A stretch of 64,000 nt of DNA from Rhododendron vialii (taxonomy: Eukaryota; Streptophyta; Magnoliopsida; Ericales; Ericaceae). Made by a program: the position numbers and the translations under genes. This document shows, in pieces, positions 13,401 through 24,800 of this stretch (positions within the stretch are counted from its first letter, which is position 1; the number at the start of each line of letters is the position of its first letter). The stretch is taken from contig NC_080558.1 in assembly GCF_030253575.1 (NCBI RefSeq), forward strand, positions 5,342,001 through 5,406,000, written 5' to 3'. Under the pieces are notes generated by a model that did no database searches, had not been told where the DNA came from, and saw only the letters and a list, made by a program, of their open reading frames with translations.

Positions 13401-16084
13401 TGGCAAAGTTCTGAAAATGGGAACTATGATTGTAAGCATATATTAAAGGACCATACGGCTGAGGTAACTATGTTTTGAAATCCTTGCTGGTCATATTTCT
13501 CAAATATGTCTTTTTTGGTGTATTTCATAAATGTGTGTTCTTTGGTCAATTGTCAGTCTCATATTGTTATTTTTTGCCATCAAAATCATTCAGGAGTGGC
13601 TGTTCTATGTTCTAACAAACTGAAATCAGTTACACCTGCTTTTTTCTGGTAGCATTAAGAAAATCTGTCCGTCATTCCTGGAGGGTGGCTCTATGCTAAT
13701 TCATAGCACTAGCCCCTCGGTCTGGGCATGGATGTTCACTAGCACAGTTTCACAGAACACAGTTTTATGTCATTGTATCTGAGGGCACGAGACACTCAAT
13801 AATTCACACCGTCAGGGTGAGGCTTGAGGGAAATACTTGCTGTAACCCTGAGACGTTCAGTCAACTAGGCCTCTTCCATCGAGGCATCCAGCAAACAAGT
13901 TAAGACCGGGTAGGCTTATGCTTCAAATGGCCACAATATAGTTGGTGGTCGCACACCTGGAAAGTTGACCAAAGACCTGAAATGCTTGCGTAAACGAACT
14001 TCAAATTTCAAGCAATTATCCTTTGCTTGTGATCGTGCTTAGGATTCCAATGTCCTTAATGTTGAAAAATCCTCTTGATTTGTCATTTCTGGTGGATTGA
14101 CAACTTAGTGCTCCTCCATGTGGGTTAGTGAACCCTGAAATTATTGCAGGAAGCCAGGAATCCTACCTTTTGAATTCTTTGGTATAGCAAGCAATTTAAG
14201 TATGGAGATGGTGATCGAGTAGCCTCAACTAGTTGCTATTCTCAAGCAATTTTATTCTTGGGTTAAAACTAACTGGTCTATTGCAACTCTTTGACTTTAT
14301 TTTTTCCAGTATTTTTCTGACTGCTGAAGATTTGTTTCATTCTGTGCTATGGATGTCTATTTTGCTGAATTTAGATATTCAGCCGGTTCACTTTTTGAGA
14401 ATGGCTTGCTTATCTTTTCTTACAGGTGCAAGCAGTCACTATCCATGCCACCAATAATTACTTCGTGACAGCTTCGCTTGACAATACGTGGTGCTTTTAT
14501 GATCTTTCTTCTGCTTCATGCCTCACACAGGTCTCTCTCTCTCTCTCAAATGAGGTCTTGCTCATATAATCTTACCTCACATTACTCATGGATGGTGTTA
14601 TTTGTCTGACCATTTGTAGGTTGAAGATACTTCAGGCTCGGGTGGTTATACATCTGCTGCTTTTCATCCTGATGGTCTCATCTTAGGAACAGGCACCTCT
14701 GAGTCAATTGTTAAAATTTGGGACGTAAAAAGTCAGGTATAACTCCGGCTTGCTGTTCATCATGCAATCTGCTCTTATTCTGTTCCCTTTTCCCCTTTTT
14801 GATTTCTTTTTGGGTTTCAGGAAAATGTTGCGAGATTTGATGGACATGTTGGTGCAGTAACTGCTATGTCTTTCTCAGAAAATGGTTATTTCCTAGCTGT
14901 ATGTTTCCGCCTTCCCCCTGGGTCAAAATAGAATGAAACAAAAACAAAAGAGGAGAAGAAGAAAAAGAAATGTCAATTAATTGAAAAACAAAAAGATGAT
15001 CACACTGCAGCACATGATGGAGTATTAAGCATAACCTTGTTCTGATTTTTTTTTTGTTAATTGACAGACTGCTGCCCATGATGGAGTTAAGTTGTGGGAT
15101 CTGCGGAAATTGAGGAATTTCCGGACATTTTCACCTTACGATGAAAACACACCAACTCAATCTGGTACATATCTCCATTTTCGTCCCGCTTATATTTGAT
15201 GTCAGTTGGAGATAATTACCAATAACCGCAGGAACTCTAGAGTAGTGGTGTCTTATATGCTTTGCCTTTTAGTTTTCTCATGTTTTTTTTTATGGCACAA
15301 GGTTTTGACTGTGGTGACTAGTGCAGTGAATATCTTCGCTCTTTCTCTCTGTAGAGCTTATATTGGTATCATATTTTTTTTGTTTTCAATCAGTGGTTCT
15401 AGACCTAACTTTGGCAATTTTTAAATCGTTTTCAAAATGCAGCAATATGCATTCTTTCTTTTATCAGAAATTTCACGGTATGGGCTTTCTAGAAAGCTCC
15501 TAATGGCCGATCCTTATCAACATGTCCATTCTCCCAACGGATTTTCTATAATAAATCATCATCTGGATTGGCTAATTGTGTATCGAAGCCCTGAGAATGT
15601 TGTCTGCTTGCTTCATTTATGTTTCTTTTTACCGTTCAAGCTAATTCCTCTGGAGCTATGCATGATGTTCTGTTCCTGTTTTTGCAGTGGAATTCGACCA
15701 TAGTGGAAGCTATCTTGCTATTGCAGGTTCAGATATAAGGTTGGCTTTTCGTACAAAAAAATCATCTTAGTACTGCATTTTGGTCTAAAGATTTGGGTGG
15801 TGCCGTGGTGGTTAATTCATGATCTGTGGATCCAAATCCTGAGTTTTAGGTTGGATTAGGATATCCTCGTTTGTTGTAGGAATTCATGGAGGGAAAAGAA
15901 TATGTTAGAGAAACATGACTTGAATTTGTGAAGGAAAATCCTGTACCTTCTATTTTTCCTCCACAAATCCAAGATCCAAACAGAGTGTACTCAATACCAA
16001 TGTGCTTGCTGTTTCAGGGTTTATCAAGTTGCAAATGTCAAGTCTGAGTGGAATTGCATCAAAACATTTCCTGATTTGTCTGGC

Positions 16085-16129
<45 letters not shown>

Positions 16130-16321
16130 GATCACCTGTGCAGAAAATGTTTCTAGAAATTGTAGTTATGGATCTTGATACTTTTCAACAACATTGTCAA
16201 TGCAGGCAAAGCAACGTCTGTGAAATTTGGTCCAGATGCTAAATACCTGGCAGTGGGATCCATGGACCGGAACCTCCGGATATTTGGCTTGCCGGGAGAT
16301 GAGGATCCAGCAGAATCCTGA
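7412..16321 (+). CDS. PRP19: Pre-mRNA-processing factor 19, U-box/WD40 E3 ubiquitin ligase (18 exons)
   Basis: Exons: 7412-7424, 7558-7643, 9698-9769, 9874-9936, 10797-10883, 11449-11596, 11676-11797, 11969-12085, 12374-12469, 12597-12656, 13389-13463, 14426-14530, 14620-14736, 14821-14898, 15068-15164, 15688-15739, 16018-16088, 16206-16321. All junctions are GT-AG and the frame holds to TGA, giving 524 residues, the usual plant PRP19 length. The N-terminus ([16 protein letters not shown]) is the U-box, residues about 1-70, which recruits E2 enzymes. Residues about 75-135 match the PRP19 coiled-coil tetramerisation region ([14 protein letters not shown]). Seven WD40 repeats follow from about 215 (for example HSKKVTSVKF and [16 protein letters not shown]). 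Known role of the family: core of the NineTeen/MOS4-associated complex, acting in spliceosome activation in the nucleus; Arabidopsis orthologues are MAC3A and MAC3B. Large introns 2 and 11 hold repeat debris. Confidence 0.95.
7883..8267. repeat. Degenerate GAGCTCGAGC-rich inverted element in PRP19 intron 2
   Basis: The left side reads ACTGCAAACAAGACGCATCG and the right side, in reverse complement, CTGTTCGCAAGAAGCTCGAG. Both resemble the end of the intact element at 36586. The interior holds scattered GAGCTCG, GAGCCAAG and GAGCCGGG words. I see no convincing target duplication, so this is probably an old decayed copy of that family. Confidence 0.4.
16089..16125. repeat. (CT)n microsatellite in PRP19 intron 17
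   Basis: About 18 CT dinucleotides directly follow the splice donor of exon 17. Other CT tracts occur at 7330-7352, 7441-7458 and 14531-14547. They would be length-polymorphic and have no evident function. Confidence 0.9.
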
Positions 16322-16824
16322 GCCATTTTGTATTTGTTCTTGGAAGAGAAGTTACCCCCGCCCCCCCTTCTTTAGCTTTAAATCTCATTTTGATATCGTA
16401 GAGGAATATCTGGGATATAGATATTGGGACTGGGTTGAAGATGAATATCCAGTATTGATTGAGACTTGTATGTTTACTGTAACGTAAAAAGCAAGTTTTG
16501 CTTTCCTTAGGTTTGACCGTTTGATTGAAATGCCCTTACATAAAGATGCAATTCATTCGAAGCGGCAATTTGTCGTATGCTGTGTGGCCATTTTGCGCTC
16601 TCTCTCTCTCTCTCTGTGGGCTGGCACTGGGCTAAGGCCCCTGAAATGTCACGACCGGCATTGCTCACACTCCCTCACTCACACACTGAGAACATCTGGC
16701 TTCTTTTTCTCTGGTTTATTTTCTTCTTTGCATTATAGCCTTGTGGGGGAACTTTTATACCAAGGAAATGGACAAAGAAAGTTTAACATCATGATTCATT
16801 TATACTTCTAATTAGTTCTTGTTA

Positions 16825-17162
16825 GAGCATCTCCAACCCAACCTCCTTTGTTTCTCCATTTGAGAGGAGAAATTGGTATTTTTTGGTTCATAAGGTTTAT
16901 ATAGAGTTACTATTCATAGAAACTCCCTTCACAAATTTGTGTATCTCTACATCTCATCTCCATTTCAAATACCTTTTGCCTTTGACATTCAAAAACTGAA
17001 TTTGGAGGATCCTTTCATTTTTTTCCATGTTCTATATGGAGTATCAAAATTTATCCTCAAAAGTAGAGGAGGAAATAGAGGATGGATTGGAGGAAGAATT
17101 TTCTCCATAATTGAGAAATAAAAGAGAAAATGGAGAGTTAAGAGGATGGTTTGGAGATGCCC
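16825..17162. mobile_element. Harbinger/Tourist-like MITE
   Basis: The left end reads GAGCATCTCCAACCCAACCTC. The right end, in reverse complement, reads GGGCATCTCCAAACCATCCTC, an imperfect inverted repeat of about 20 bp. The flanks (TTA on the left, GTAA on the right) are compatible with a decayed 3-bp TWA duplication. There is no coding capacity. A related sequence with the same CATCCTCC words follows at about 17455-17710 and may be a second, more decayed copy. Confidence 0.5.
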
Positions 17163-17254
17163 GTAATGGTAACATCTAATTTAAGACCCACCAATAAATT
17201 CTATTCGAGAGGGTGATTTTCTTCATCGTAGGGAAATTAGGCAACATGTTCGCT

Positions 17255-17400
17255 TTGATTTTTTTTTTCTGCAATCAATAGAAGAGATCATTTACATCAT
17301 GTATAAATTAAACTGCAAAGTACAAACTATGAGACACTACATTAATTGTGTAGAAGTCTATGAGATAACTAAGCCTAACTATTCAACTAGAAAATAAGCT
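17255..17400 (-). repeat. Probable non-LTR retroposon 3' end (dispersed copy)
   Basis: On the minus strand this reads ...GATCTCTTCTATTGATTGCAG followed by an A-rich run (the T-run at 17260-17269 of the plus strand), as a LINE or SINE tail would. A clearly related sequence occurs at 33740-33930, including the words ATAAGAGATCATTT, ACTGCAAAGTA and GTCTACGAGA. I see no reverse-transcriptase coding sequence. Confidence 0.4.
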
Positions 17401-17816
17401 AATGCAATCCTTCAAAACACCTTTTTGACATCAATTCTTTTATTTTGGAGGAAAATAATGCTTCAGTCCATCCTCCATTTGAGAGGATAGTACTTTCATC
17501 CTCTATATTTGGAGTTTGAAAAAGTTCATACTTCATGTTTGAAAAGAATTGAGACAAAACAAAAAAGTGTTTTGAAGGAATTGAAACAAAAAAAGTGTTT
17601 TGGAGGATAGGTTAGAGCAAATTCATCCTCCAAAAACACTATTTTGGAAGGCCAAAATGTGTTTTAGAGACCAAAAAGGTGGTTTAGAGAATTGGTTCGA
17701 GATGTCCTCACGGGAAAGAAACAAAGAAGGGAGACTTAGTTAAAGATCCCTCATAGTTTCATTTGTTGAGTTTAAGAATAAGCACATCTTGTAATCAAAC
17801 ATAAGGACAAATGTGT

Positions 17817-17960
17817 ATAAAAGTGCCTAAAACCCTAGGGTACTCTATATATAAAAGTGCTTAAAACTCTATGATACCCTATGAAAGTACTTAAACCACT
17901 AAAACCCTATAATAAGAAAGTGTACCTTAAAATCTTATAAAAGTGCCTAAACATGTTTTG
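17817..17960. repeat. Degenerate ~40-bp tandem repeat
   Basis: Four to five imperfect copies of a unit like AAAGTGCCTAAAACCCTA follow one another. The copies diverge by substitutions and small indels. No function is visible. Confidence 0.5.
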
Positions 17961-18678
17961 GCCTTATGGCTAAAAAACTCAAAAAATTGAAAGACCTCGA
18001 TTGAAAACTATTTTACCGGTATTCTTCCTCTAAATGAAAACTAATTTTTTTTTTTTGTCCTTATGACTGATTTTCCCAACAAAGAGACATGTTTGCTTGG
18101 CTGGTTTACCTCGTTTGCCGAGTTTCATGACAAGTTCAAGATTCCAGCGTGGATTTGGATTTGGATGCCGGTGTTACCCGATTGGCTTAAGAAATGAGAA
18201 CAATCTAATCTGGAGTAACCTTTAAATCTTTTGTCTTTAGAATTTCTCAAAAGAAAATCTTTTTTCTTTAGGAAAAGTTTCTATTCTACTTGGAATGACC
18301 TAACAATAAATGACTATGTTATTATTATCTGAAAACAGCTGTTTGCTATCAATGCAACGAATCGCTAAACCTCGGAAAGCGGCTTTAAAGAAGAACCCAA
18401 AGGGTTGGCCCAGTAATATTGATTTGGAATTTAGGGGTTTGCTTGCTTTTTTATTTTATATTTAATTCTTATTGATAGCAACTTCAGGAGTTATTTTATT
18501 CTTATGCATAAACATGTGAAATAATTATGGGATAGACTATATGAATTAATTCGAGGTGTAAGATCTGAGGTGCAAATAAGCTAACTGAGAATACACAGCA
18601 TTAGAAAACAAAAAAGAAAGACTTTAGAGGATATCCTAATGGACTTTCCCTCAACTTCCTTAATTCTTATCATCATAA

Positions 18679-19108
18679 GAGCATGCGCAATGATAATAAT
18701 CAAAACCAATAATCAAATTGTGTCACGTTAGTATTTGATTATCTATTTAGTGCGTAATTAAACTTAACAATCTCTACCTCCACATTTGTTATTTTTGCAT
18801 CCCTAACCAAAAAACCCCCTACAATACACTATGCAAATTTGTCCAATCGCAAACGAATTCTAATTACGCACCCGACCACACCAAATTATTTGTCTCGATG
18901 AGACAATTCCAATGTGGGTTGTTTTTGAGTTATTGAATTTTGAGTTTGGTTATTAGTAAAAGTTGTTAAATTTGGTTATAGAACGAGTGAAATTTGGTTA
19001 TTTGCTAAAAGAGTTATAACTTTACTTATTATAATGTGGGGTGTTTTTTAAGTATTATTGTTAAATTTACTTATCCACACTCATTTACTTATTACAGGGG
19101 CGATGCTC
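18679..19108. mobile_element. Harbinger/Tourist-like MITE with TAA target duplication
   Basis: The left end reads GAGCATGCGCAATGATAATA and the right end in reverse complement GAGCATCGCCCCTGTAATAA. The trinucleotide TAA flanks both sides (18676-18678 and 19109-19111), matching the TWA duplication of PIF/Harbinger elements. Length is 430 bp. The interior repeats TTGGTTATT and GTTAAATTT words. There is no coding capacity. Confidence 0.65.
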
Positions 19109-19111
19109 TAA

Positions 19112-20205
19112 TGCTATGTTCCTAGCATAGTCAAAAGGCCTCATCCACTTCTTGCATCCTCACAAAATCTCATTCATCCTCCTAAAAATAGAGCCTGTAA
19201 ACCTAAAAATAGAGCCTAAACTCTTCAAAAAAACAAGTTGCTTTGTTTCATGAAATTCAAACCCTAGATCGAGACGTGATGTGCTTTGGTCAAACTTTCA
19301 CACACCTCCCACCAAATCAGATTCCTTCACCAGTCATCACCTCAATTTTTTTTTTTATCCAAACCAGTCATCACCTCCTTGACCTAGACAACATCACCCT
19401 ATTGGAAACAGCTTTTGTTCTTATTCTCTTGAAGTACTTTAAAACAAACAATAATCTATTGAAAATGATTTTGCCACTTCTTTTTTATTGTTACCACTAC
19501 TTCCCTGCAATTTTATTTTATCAGAGGAGTGACGTTAACAAAAAAAAGAGTGACAAAATCAGCAGCCTAATGCCTAATCTATTGAGAAAAATAAACAGAG
19601 TTTCACCGTTTCAAAAAAAAGTAGTTACTGGTAAGTATATTTTATGAGCTCAAAGATTGTGCATTTCATTTTAAAATTCCCCAACAACAAAAAACCAAAA
19701 CCCCTTTGAGCGCAATCGGAATCCTATGTGAGGATTTTCATGGAATTCGAACCGTTCATCTTAACAATCAATAATCAGAATTAAAAAAAAAACTCTTTCG
19801 GAAAAGAGTTAACTCTTTCTTAATTCTGCTGGGAAGAGTTAACTCTTTCCTAACTCTTGCTTACAAAAAGAATCCTAAAGAGAATCCTAGGATCCGGATC
19901 CGAGCTTTGAGTGACAAGAAAGCAAAAGTCAAGGAATAACAGACAAACCTTCACTCCCTCCTCACTTTTACCTAAAAGGCTAAAACCCATCTCCCAAAAT
20001 CTGCCCAAAATCAAACTCCACCACCACCACCACCAAAATGAGTGTGCCTCCAGAAACCTTTACCCTCCTTCCCCTTTTCCACCCGGAAACCAAAACCCCG
20101 ACCTATTTTCAGTGAATGTAGAGCAAAAATCAGAGAATCAAACACAAACCTTTCATCTTACGATTCTCACCTCACTTTTACCCAGAACCCATCTGCAAGA
20201 ACACA

Positions 20206-20206
<1 letters not shown>
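19112..20206. other. PDLP upstream region
   Basis: No gene recognised. Frames that stay open through 19243-19647 and 19911-20348 have no domain, and the second runs through the leader of the PDLP gene and past its start codon. The notable feature is a pair of palindromes described separately at 19803-19847. Confidence 0.5.
19803..19847. promoter_or_regulatory. Pair of AAGAGTTAACTCTT palindromes upstream of PDLP
   Basis: Two copies of a 14-16 bp palindrome centred on GTTAAC lie at 19803-19818 and 19834-19847, about 30 bp apart and 450 bp upstream of the PDLP start codon. A half-site (TAACTCTT) follows at 19851. Paired palindromes in a promoter could bind a dimeric transcription factor, but this is inference; they could also be chance or repeat-derived. 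Confidence 0.3.
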
Positions 20207-20237
<31 letters not shown>

Positions 20238-20240
20238 AAA
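20207..20240. repeat. C21/A13 homopolymer run in the PDLP leader
   Basis: Twenty-one consecutive C are followed by thirteen A, ending about 45 bp before the start codon. Such runs are prone to polymerase slippage and sequencing error, so the true lengths are uncertain. Confidence 0.9.
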
Positions 20241-20283
20241 TCCTCCAAAATCACCCATGATTTGATACATCAACACCCTCCAA

Positions 20284-22165
20284 ATGGGTATACCCTCAAA
20301 GCCCTTTACTCTCCTCTCTCTTCTCCTCCTCTTCTCTTCCAATCTTGAGCTCATCCCACTGTCTGAATCTGCAACTGATTACACCACTCTGGTTTACAAG
20401 GGCTGCGCCACACAGGCCTTGTCAGATCCAACTGGGGTTTACTCTCAAGCCCTCTCAGCCCTCTTTGGGTCTCTGATTTCTCAGTCATCCAAGGCCAAAT
20501 TCTTCCAAACCACCACTGGAACTGGCAAGACCACCATTTCTGGCCTATTCCAGTGCAGGGGTGACCTAAGCAATGTTGATTGCTACAACTGTGTAAGTAA
20601 TCTCCCTATACTCATTGATAAGCTATGTGGGACCCCCATTGCTGCAAGAATGCAGCTCTTGGGTTGCTACATGCTGTATGAGATTTCTGGGTTCACTCAA
20701 GTCTCTGGCTTGGATATGCTTTATAAGGTCTGTAGTGGGAAAAACAGTCCTGGAAGTGGGTTTGAAGAGAAAAGGGACACTGCTTTGTCACAACTGGAGA
20801 ATGGGATGGGTAGTGCTAGTAATGGGTTTTATGCAACAAGCTATGGAAATGTTTATGCTTTGGGGCAATGTGAGGGTGATTTGGGAAGTTCAGATTGTGG
20901 GGATTGTGTGACTAGTGCTGTTCAGAGGTCTCAGGTTGAATGTGGGAGCGCTAATTCTGGCCAGGTTTATCTTAGTAAGTGTTTTGTTACCTATAGTTAC
21001 TACCCAAATGGGGTACCAAGCAGTTCATCATCGTCTGGTTCGGGTTCATCATCGTCCGGTTCGGGTTCTTCATCATCATCATCATCCGGTTCGGGTTCTT
21101 CGTCTTCGTCGTCGTCATCCGGTTCGGACTCATCATCACCTTCGTCGGCATCTGAGTCATCATCTGGTTTTTCATCTTCTCCATCAGGTAACTGTGTGTG
21201 TAGGAAACTATTTGAATGGATGTGGTTTCGATAGAAATAGAGGTCAGCGCTCACCAGTGGTTACATTGAGGCTGAAATCAGAAAATTTTAGTGACCAAAT
21301 AGATGAAATTGATAGCTGAAAGACAAACCAGAAACAAGGTAGTTAGGGAGATAGAAGGGTAAATAACCAAAACCATCTTGTATATATTTTGTGGTTTGTG
21401 ATACAAACAGGTAAATGCTAAGGAGAATCCTGCAGATATGTTGTCATAGTGGTAAAGGAGAAAGTATAGGAACAAAATAGAGGAATTCCCTATTGAAAGG
21501 ATGGAACAAAAATGGGGCAATTTTGGGAGATGTAAGTGTAATTAACCCATGTTTGCAATACATGTCATTTGTGATAAAGCAAAGTTCACCAATGGGATCA
21601 TTTAAGCTGAAATCCGAAAACGCAGAGTCACCAATGGATGAAATTAAAATGTGAAGGAATAAATAGAAAAAAGCAACATCTTTTAGGGGATAAGCAATAA
21701 AGTATGATTATTCCATCTTGGAAATATATATGATTGAGGTCACCTTTGAAGTTGGTTCTCCTTTCTTTCCATGTTTTTCTCAATATTATTGTGAAATCTT
21801 TGGTTAGATGTGTTCATCTACAATCCAAGAGAGGCTTTCCCCAACTTTGGGTTTTATGTATGTAGATAGCTTTCATGGCAGAAAGGGTTGTCATTGACAA
21901 TGATTAGTTTGGGTTGTGTTCAATTGTTGTAGGTAAAAATACACAAGAGACAGCGGCTATTATAATAGGAGGTGCAGTTGGAGTGGGGTTTCTGGTCATT
22001 TTCTTGATGATGGTAAAAAATGCAATGAAGAAGGGCAAACATGATGGTGAGTTTATGTCGAAATTGTGGTAGATCTTACAGGTTTTGCTTGTTATGTTTG
22101 TAGATGTACAAACAATTCTAATTCTCTTTTGGTTGGAATTGGTGTCACTCTGTGCAGATTATTGA
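20284..22165 (+). CDS. PDLP: Plasmodesmata-located protein (two DUF26 domains, one TM)
   Basis: Exons 20284-21187, 21933-22046 and 22158-22165 join in frame to a 341-residue protein. Residues 1-29 are a signal peptide. Two DUF26/Gnk2 domains follow (about 33-140 and 150-240) with the C-x8-C-x2-C pattern (FQCRGDLSNVDCYNC; GQCEGDLGSSDCGDC). A Ser/Gly stalk of GSGSSSS units (about 245-300) leads to a TM helix in exon 2 (AAIIIGGAVGVGFLVIFLMM) and a short basic tail. The tiny last exon gives the tail ending KHDDY, which as I recall is usual for the family; without it the protein would read through the donor to a stop at 22070. Known role: type I membrane proteins targeted to plasmodesmata, affecting callose and cell-to-cell movement. 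The stalk, encoded by TCATCATCG-like repeats, seems long and is probably length-variable. I cannot tell which PDLP paralogue it is. Confidence 0.92.
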
Positions 22166-22859
22166 ATGTAGAAGATGGGATTGAAGAACCAAAGATCTTT
22201 TTGAGACGGGTCTTGTTTTCCCTTTCTATTTTCTCCTTCCAAATTGTAGGTAGAGGAGCAAGGAGGGGAAAATGGGGAAATTTTGTTTTAGGTAAGAAAT
22301 ATTTGTGACAAAAGGGGAAAGAACTGAAGTGGCATGAAAGTAAGAATATGTGACAAAGTTTTGAAAGAAGGATAGGTGAATTGCCCTTTGCCAGGATGGA
22401 TGACTCAGATTGTGCTCTACATCCCTGTGGTGCACACAGGGACCCTGGTATGGGGGAGGAAGAGCTTCATGATTATTTTGGTCCCTTTTTTCCTCATTTC
22501 CATGTGGTTGTATGTCTCTTTTTCCCTCTTTTCCGCAATTATGCTTCCTTGTTTTCTTGCCTACTTTTATGCCTTTTCAAAAAGCACTCTCTTTCTCTTA
22601 AAGTTGGTAATGAGTCTTGGAAGACAATTTAGCCCTAAATTACTGCCTGGCAACAATTTCCCCAGATTGACATGCATCTTCATGAATTGGTGTTTGGAAA
22701 GGTTGTTTTAGTGTCAAAAGGCTATTGTGTTATCGAGGATAATAATGGATAAGAAGATAATGGAAGGCAAAATAAATGGTTAGGCTTTCTCGTCGCGTTT
22801 GTTATGAAATGGAACTTTTTGTTACAATTCAGAGTGTTGGACAAGCTTAAGGGTAGTTC

Positions 22860-23450
22860 ATTTAAAGTTGAATAGGGAACTCATTTAAAGTTGAAATAAA
22901 ACTCAACTTTTCTCTTTGGGGGGGGTGGGGGGGTGGTCGGAGGAACACCTTCACTCCCCCCTTCCTCCAGCCTCCCTCACCTAGTCTCCGCCATCTCTTC
23001 ACCTCCACACTCACCTTTCTTCTCCATCCTCTGCCTTCACCCTCCACCCTCTACCTCCACCTCCATCCTCTAGAGGCTTCGGTGAAGTTGAGGTCTGATC
23101 TGGCGTAGATATGGAAAAAGGATGGCTTGGTTTTACGCCTTCGACGAATAAGTTTTCAGATCCAGCGTGATGGCCCTAGTGATGTCGTTTGCTACTGGTG
23201 ATTTTCTCTTTCTTTTCGTTTTCAGCTGTGGTTTTCCCTATGTGGGTCTTTCTCCCCCTTTGTGGACTTTCTCACCCTTTGTGGGTGTCGTTTGTTCTTT
23301 GTTTGATGAACTTGGTGTAAGTTTTGTGACAAGTGTTGGTAACTCTATGGCTCATTGTGTGGTCCAAAGCGGTCTCCACTAATGTACTCGTCTTTTTTGC
23401 AGCAATGAAAACTCTTCTAAACTTTGGGGGAAAAAAAAAAAAAAAAAAGA
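22860..23450 (+). repeat. Possible poly(A)-tailed retroposon
   Basis: A G-rich run (22918-22934, potentially G-quadruplex forming) is followed by CCTCCAC-rich DNA and then unique sequence that ends in GGGGG and about 19 A (23427-23449). Ending in a long A-run resembles a reverse-transcribed insertion. I found no flanking duplication and no reverse-transcriptase frame, so the assignment is tentative. A processed pseudogene or LINE tail are alternatives. Confidence 0.35.
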
Positions 23451-23592
23451 AGCAGCTAGAGTTGACATAAACTCTGAAATTCCAAAGGGATGAGCACACA
23501 CTTGTTTGCCTTACCAAAAACACATGCCTAACAATCAATTTTAGGGGGCAAATAACAGAAGAGGTTGTAAAAAGAAAATTGATTTTAACACT

Positions 23593-23677
23593 CCAAAAAT
23601 TGATGGAGGGGCTCCAAAACGACATCGTTTTGTGTATCACCGCAGTTCAGTTTTGGAGCCCCTCCATCAATTTTTGG
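23593..23677. repeat. Perfect 28-bp inverted repeat (hairpin)
   Basis: The arms 23593-23620 and 23650-23677 are perfect reverse complements (starting CCAAAAATTGATGGAGGGG), separated by a 29-nt loop. Beyond them pairing continues with mismatches. It could be a tiny foldback transposon or the stem of a small RNA precursor. Nothing in the sequence decides between these. Confidence 0.8.
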
Positions 23678-24800
23678 GGTGAAAGAATTGAATAGAAAGC
23701 ATAGGAGATCCACTACTCCACTGTTCTTGGAGACTCTGATGTTTGTTTTTTTTTTTTTTTTTGGTCCTATAGAAACTCTCCACAGGACCACAGCTCCAAG
23801 ATTGGAAGACAGACAATACAGTAGCAGCTAAGGGGAAGCACCTCCCTGTAGAAAACATCACTTTTAAAGACTAGGGAAATTACTTAACGAAAAAAGGACA
23901 GGTAGAAAAAGGACTACCCAATTGCTCTTTTATTGTGCACGAATAAGGTACCAGCCCAGCCGATCAAAAAAAGGTACCAGCCCAGTCTCAATCATGTACA
24001 ATTTTGAGCTAGTATTATGGGTCCACTCTGAGATTCAAAACGGTAATTCGAATAGTTTATCTAGTAGTAGTTCTTGTAAAGAAGTTCGTCCACACCAAAA
24101 ATTATTTTCATCCCGCCTCATTAATCATACTATGAAGCAACAGAGTACATGTAAAACAAAACACGGACAGTACGAATGATTTGAATGGTTAGATTGTGTA
24201 AATATCAATATTCGATTAAGGTAATTTTTTACAATGAACAAACTTCTACCAAAAAACGGTTCAAATCATGATTTTAGATTCCGACTGAAATTGAGACTGG
24301 ACAACATAACGCTGCATATAATTTGCAATGACGTTGTAAGATATGGTAGATTTGTGGATGTTAATCACATTTACGTATTACTATTTACTACAAACATTTG
24401 AATGGGATTATCTCACGCATTTGATTTTTACTCCATTTAATATGTCACCTAGACCCGCAAACGCGCGCCTTGATTAACCCTTGAGAATCTATCTTTGAGG
24501 AATCAATTCTTCATCCCACTAGCTGAACCCTTTCAAAACAGGAAAGGGTCCCGTTCAGTTTCCTAACTGTCTGGTTTCATCCCGTTTCAATTTTGTAGGT
24601 TTTGTTTCGGGTCCACAACAATAATCGGAATCATTCATTTTGTAGAACTCATCGAGACCTTCCACCTCTAGAAGAATTAGATTTGTCGGTTACCGATTGA
24701 CGCCTAATTAGAATACATTTTTCTTTAAATATGTGCACTTATTACACTGGATCGGACCCATTTATTCAATGATAAATATGTTTAGATGAGATATGGATTG

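Larger units (their letters stand above)
22166..24795. other. Intergenic DNA between PDLP and the copia element
   Basis: Apart from the retroposon-like block and hairpin listed separately, I see no gene, RNA gene or complete transposon. The first few hundred bases presumably hold the PDLP 3' UTR. Confidence 0.5.

Noticed and set aside
19911-20348. 145-residue proline-rich open frame
   Set aside because: Runs through the PDLP leader, including the C21/A13 homopolymers, and past its start codon; composition reflects the CT/CA-rich leader.
20987-21254. Minus-strand frames encoding Asp/Glu/Pro or Met/Asn/Pro repeats
   Set aside because: They are antisense shadows of the serine-rich PDLP stalk.
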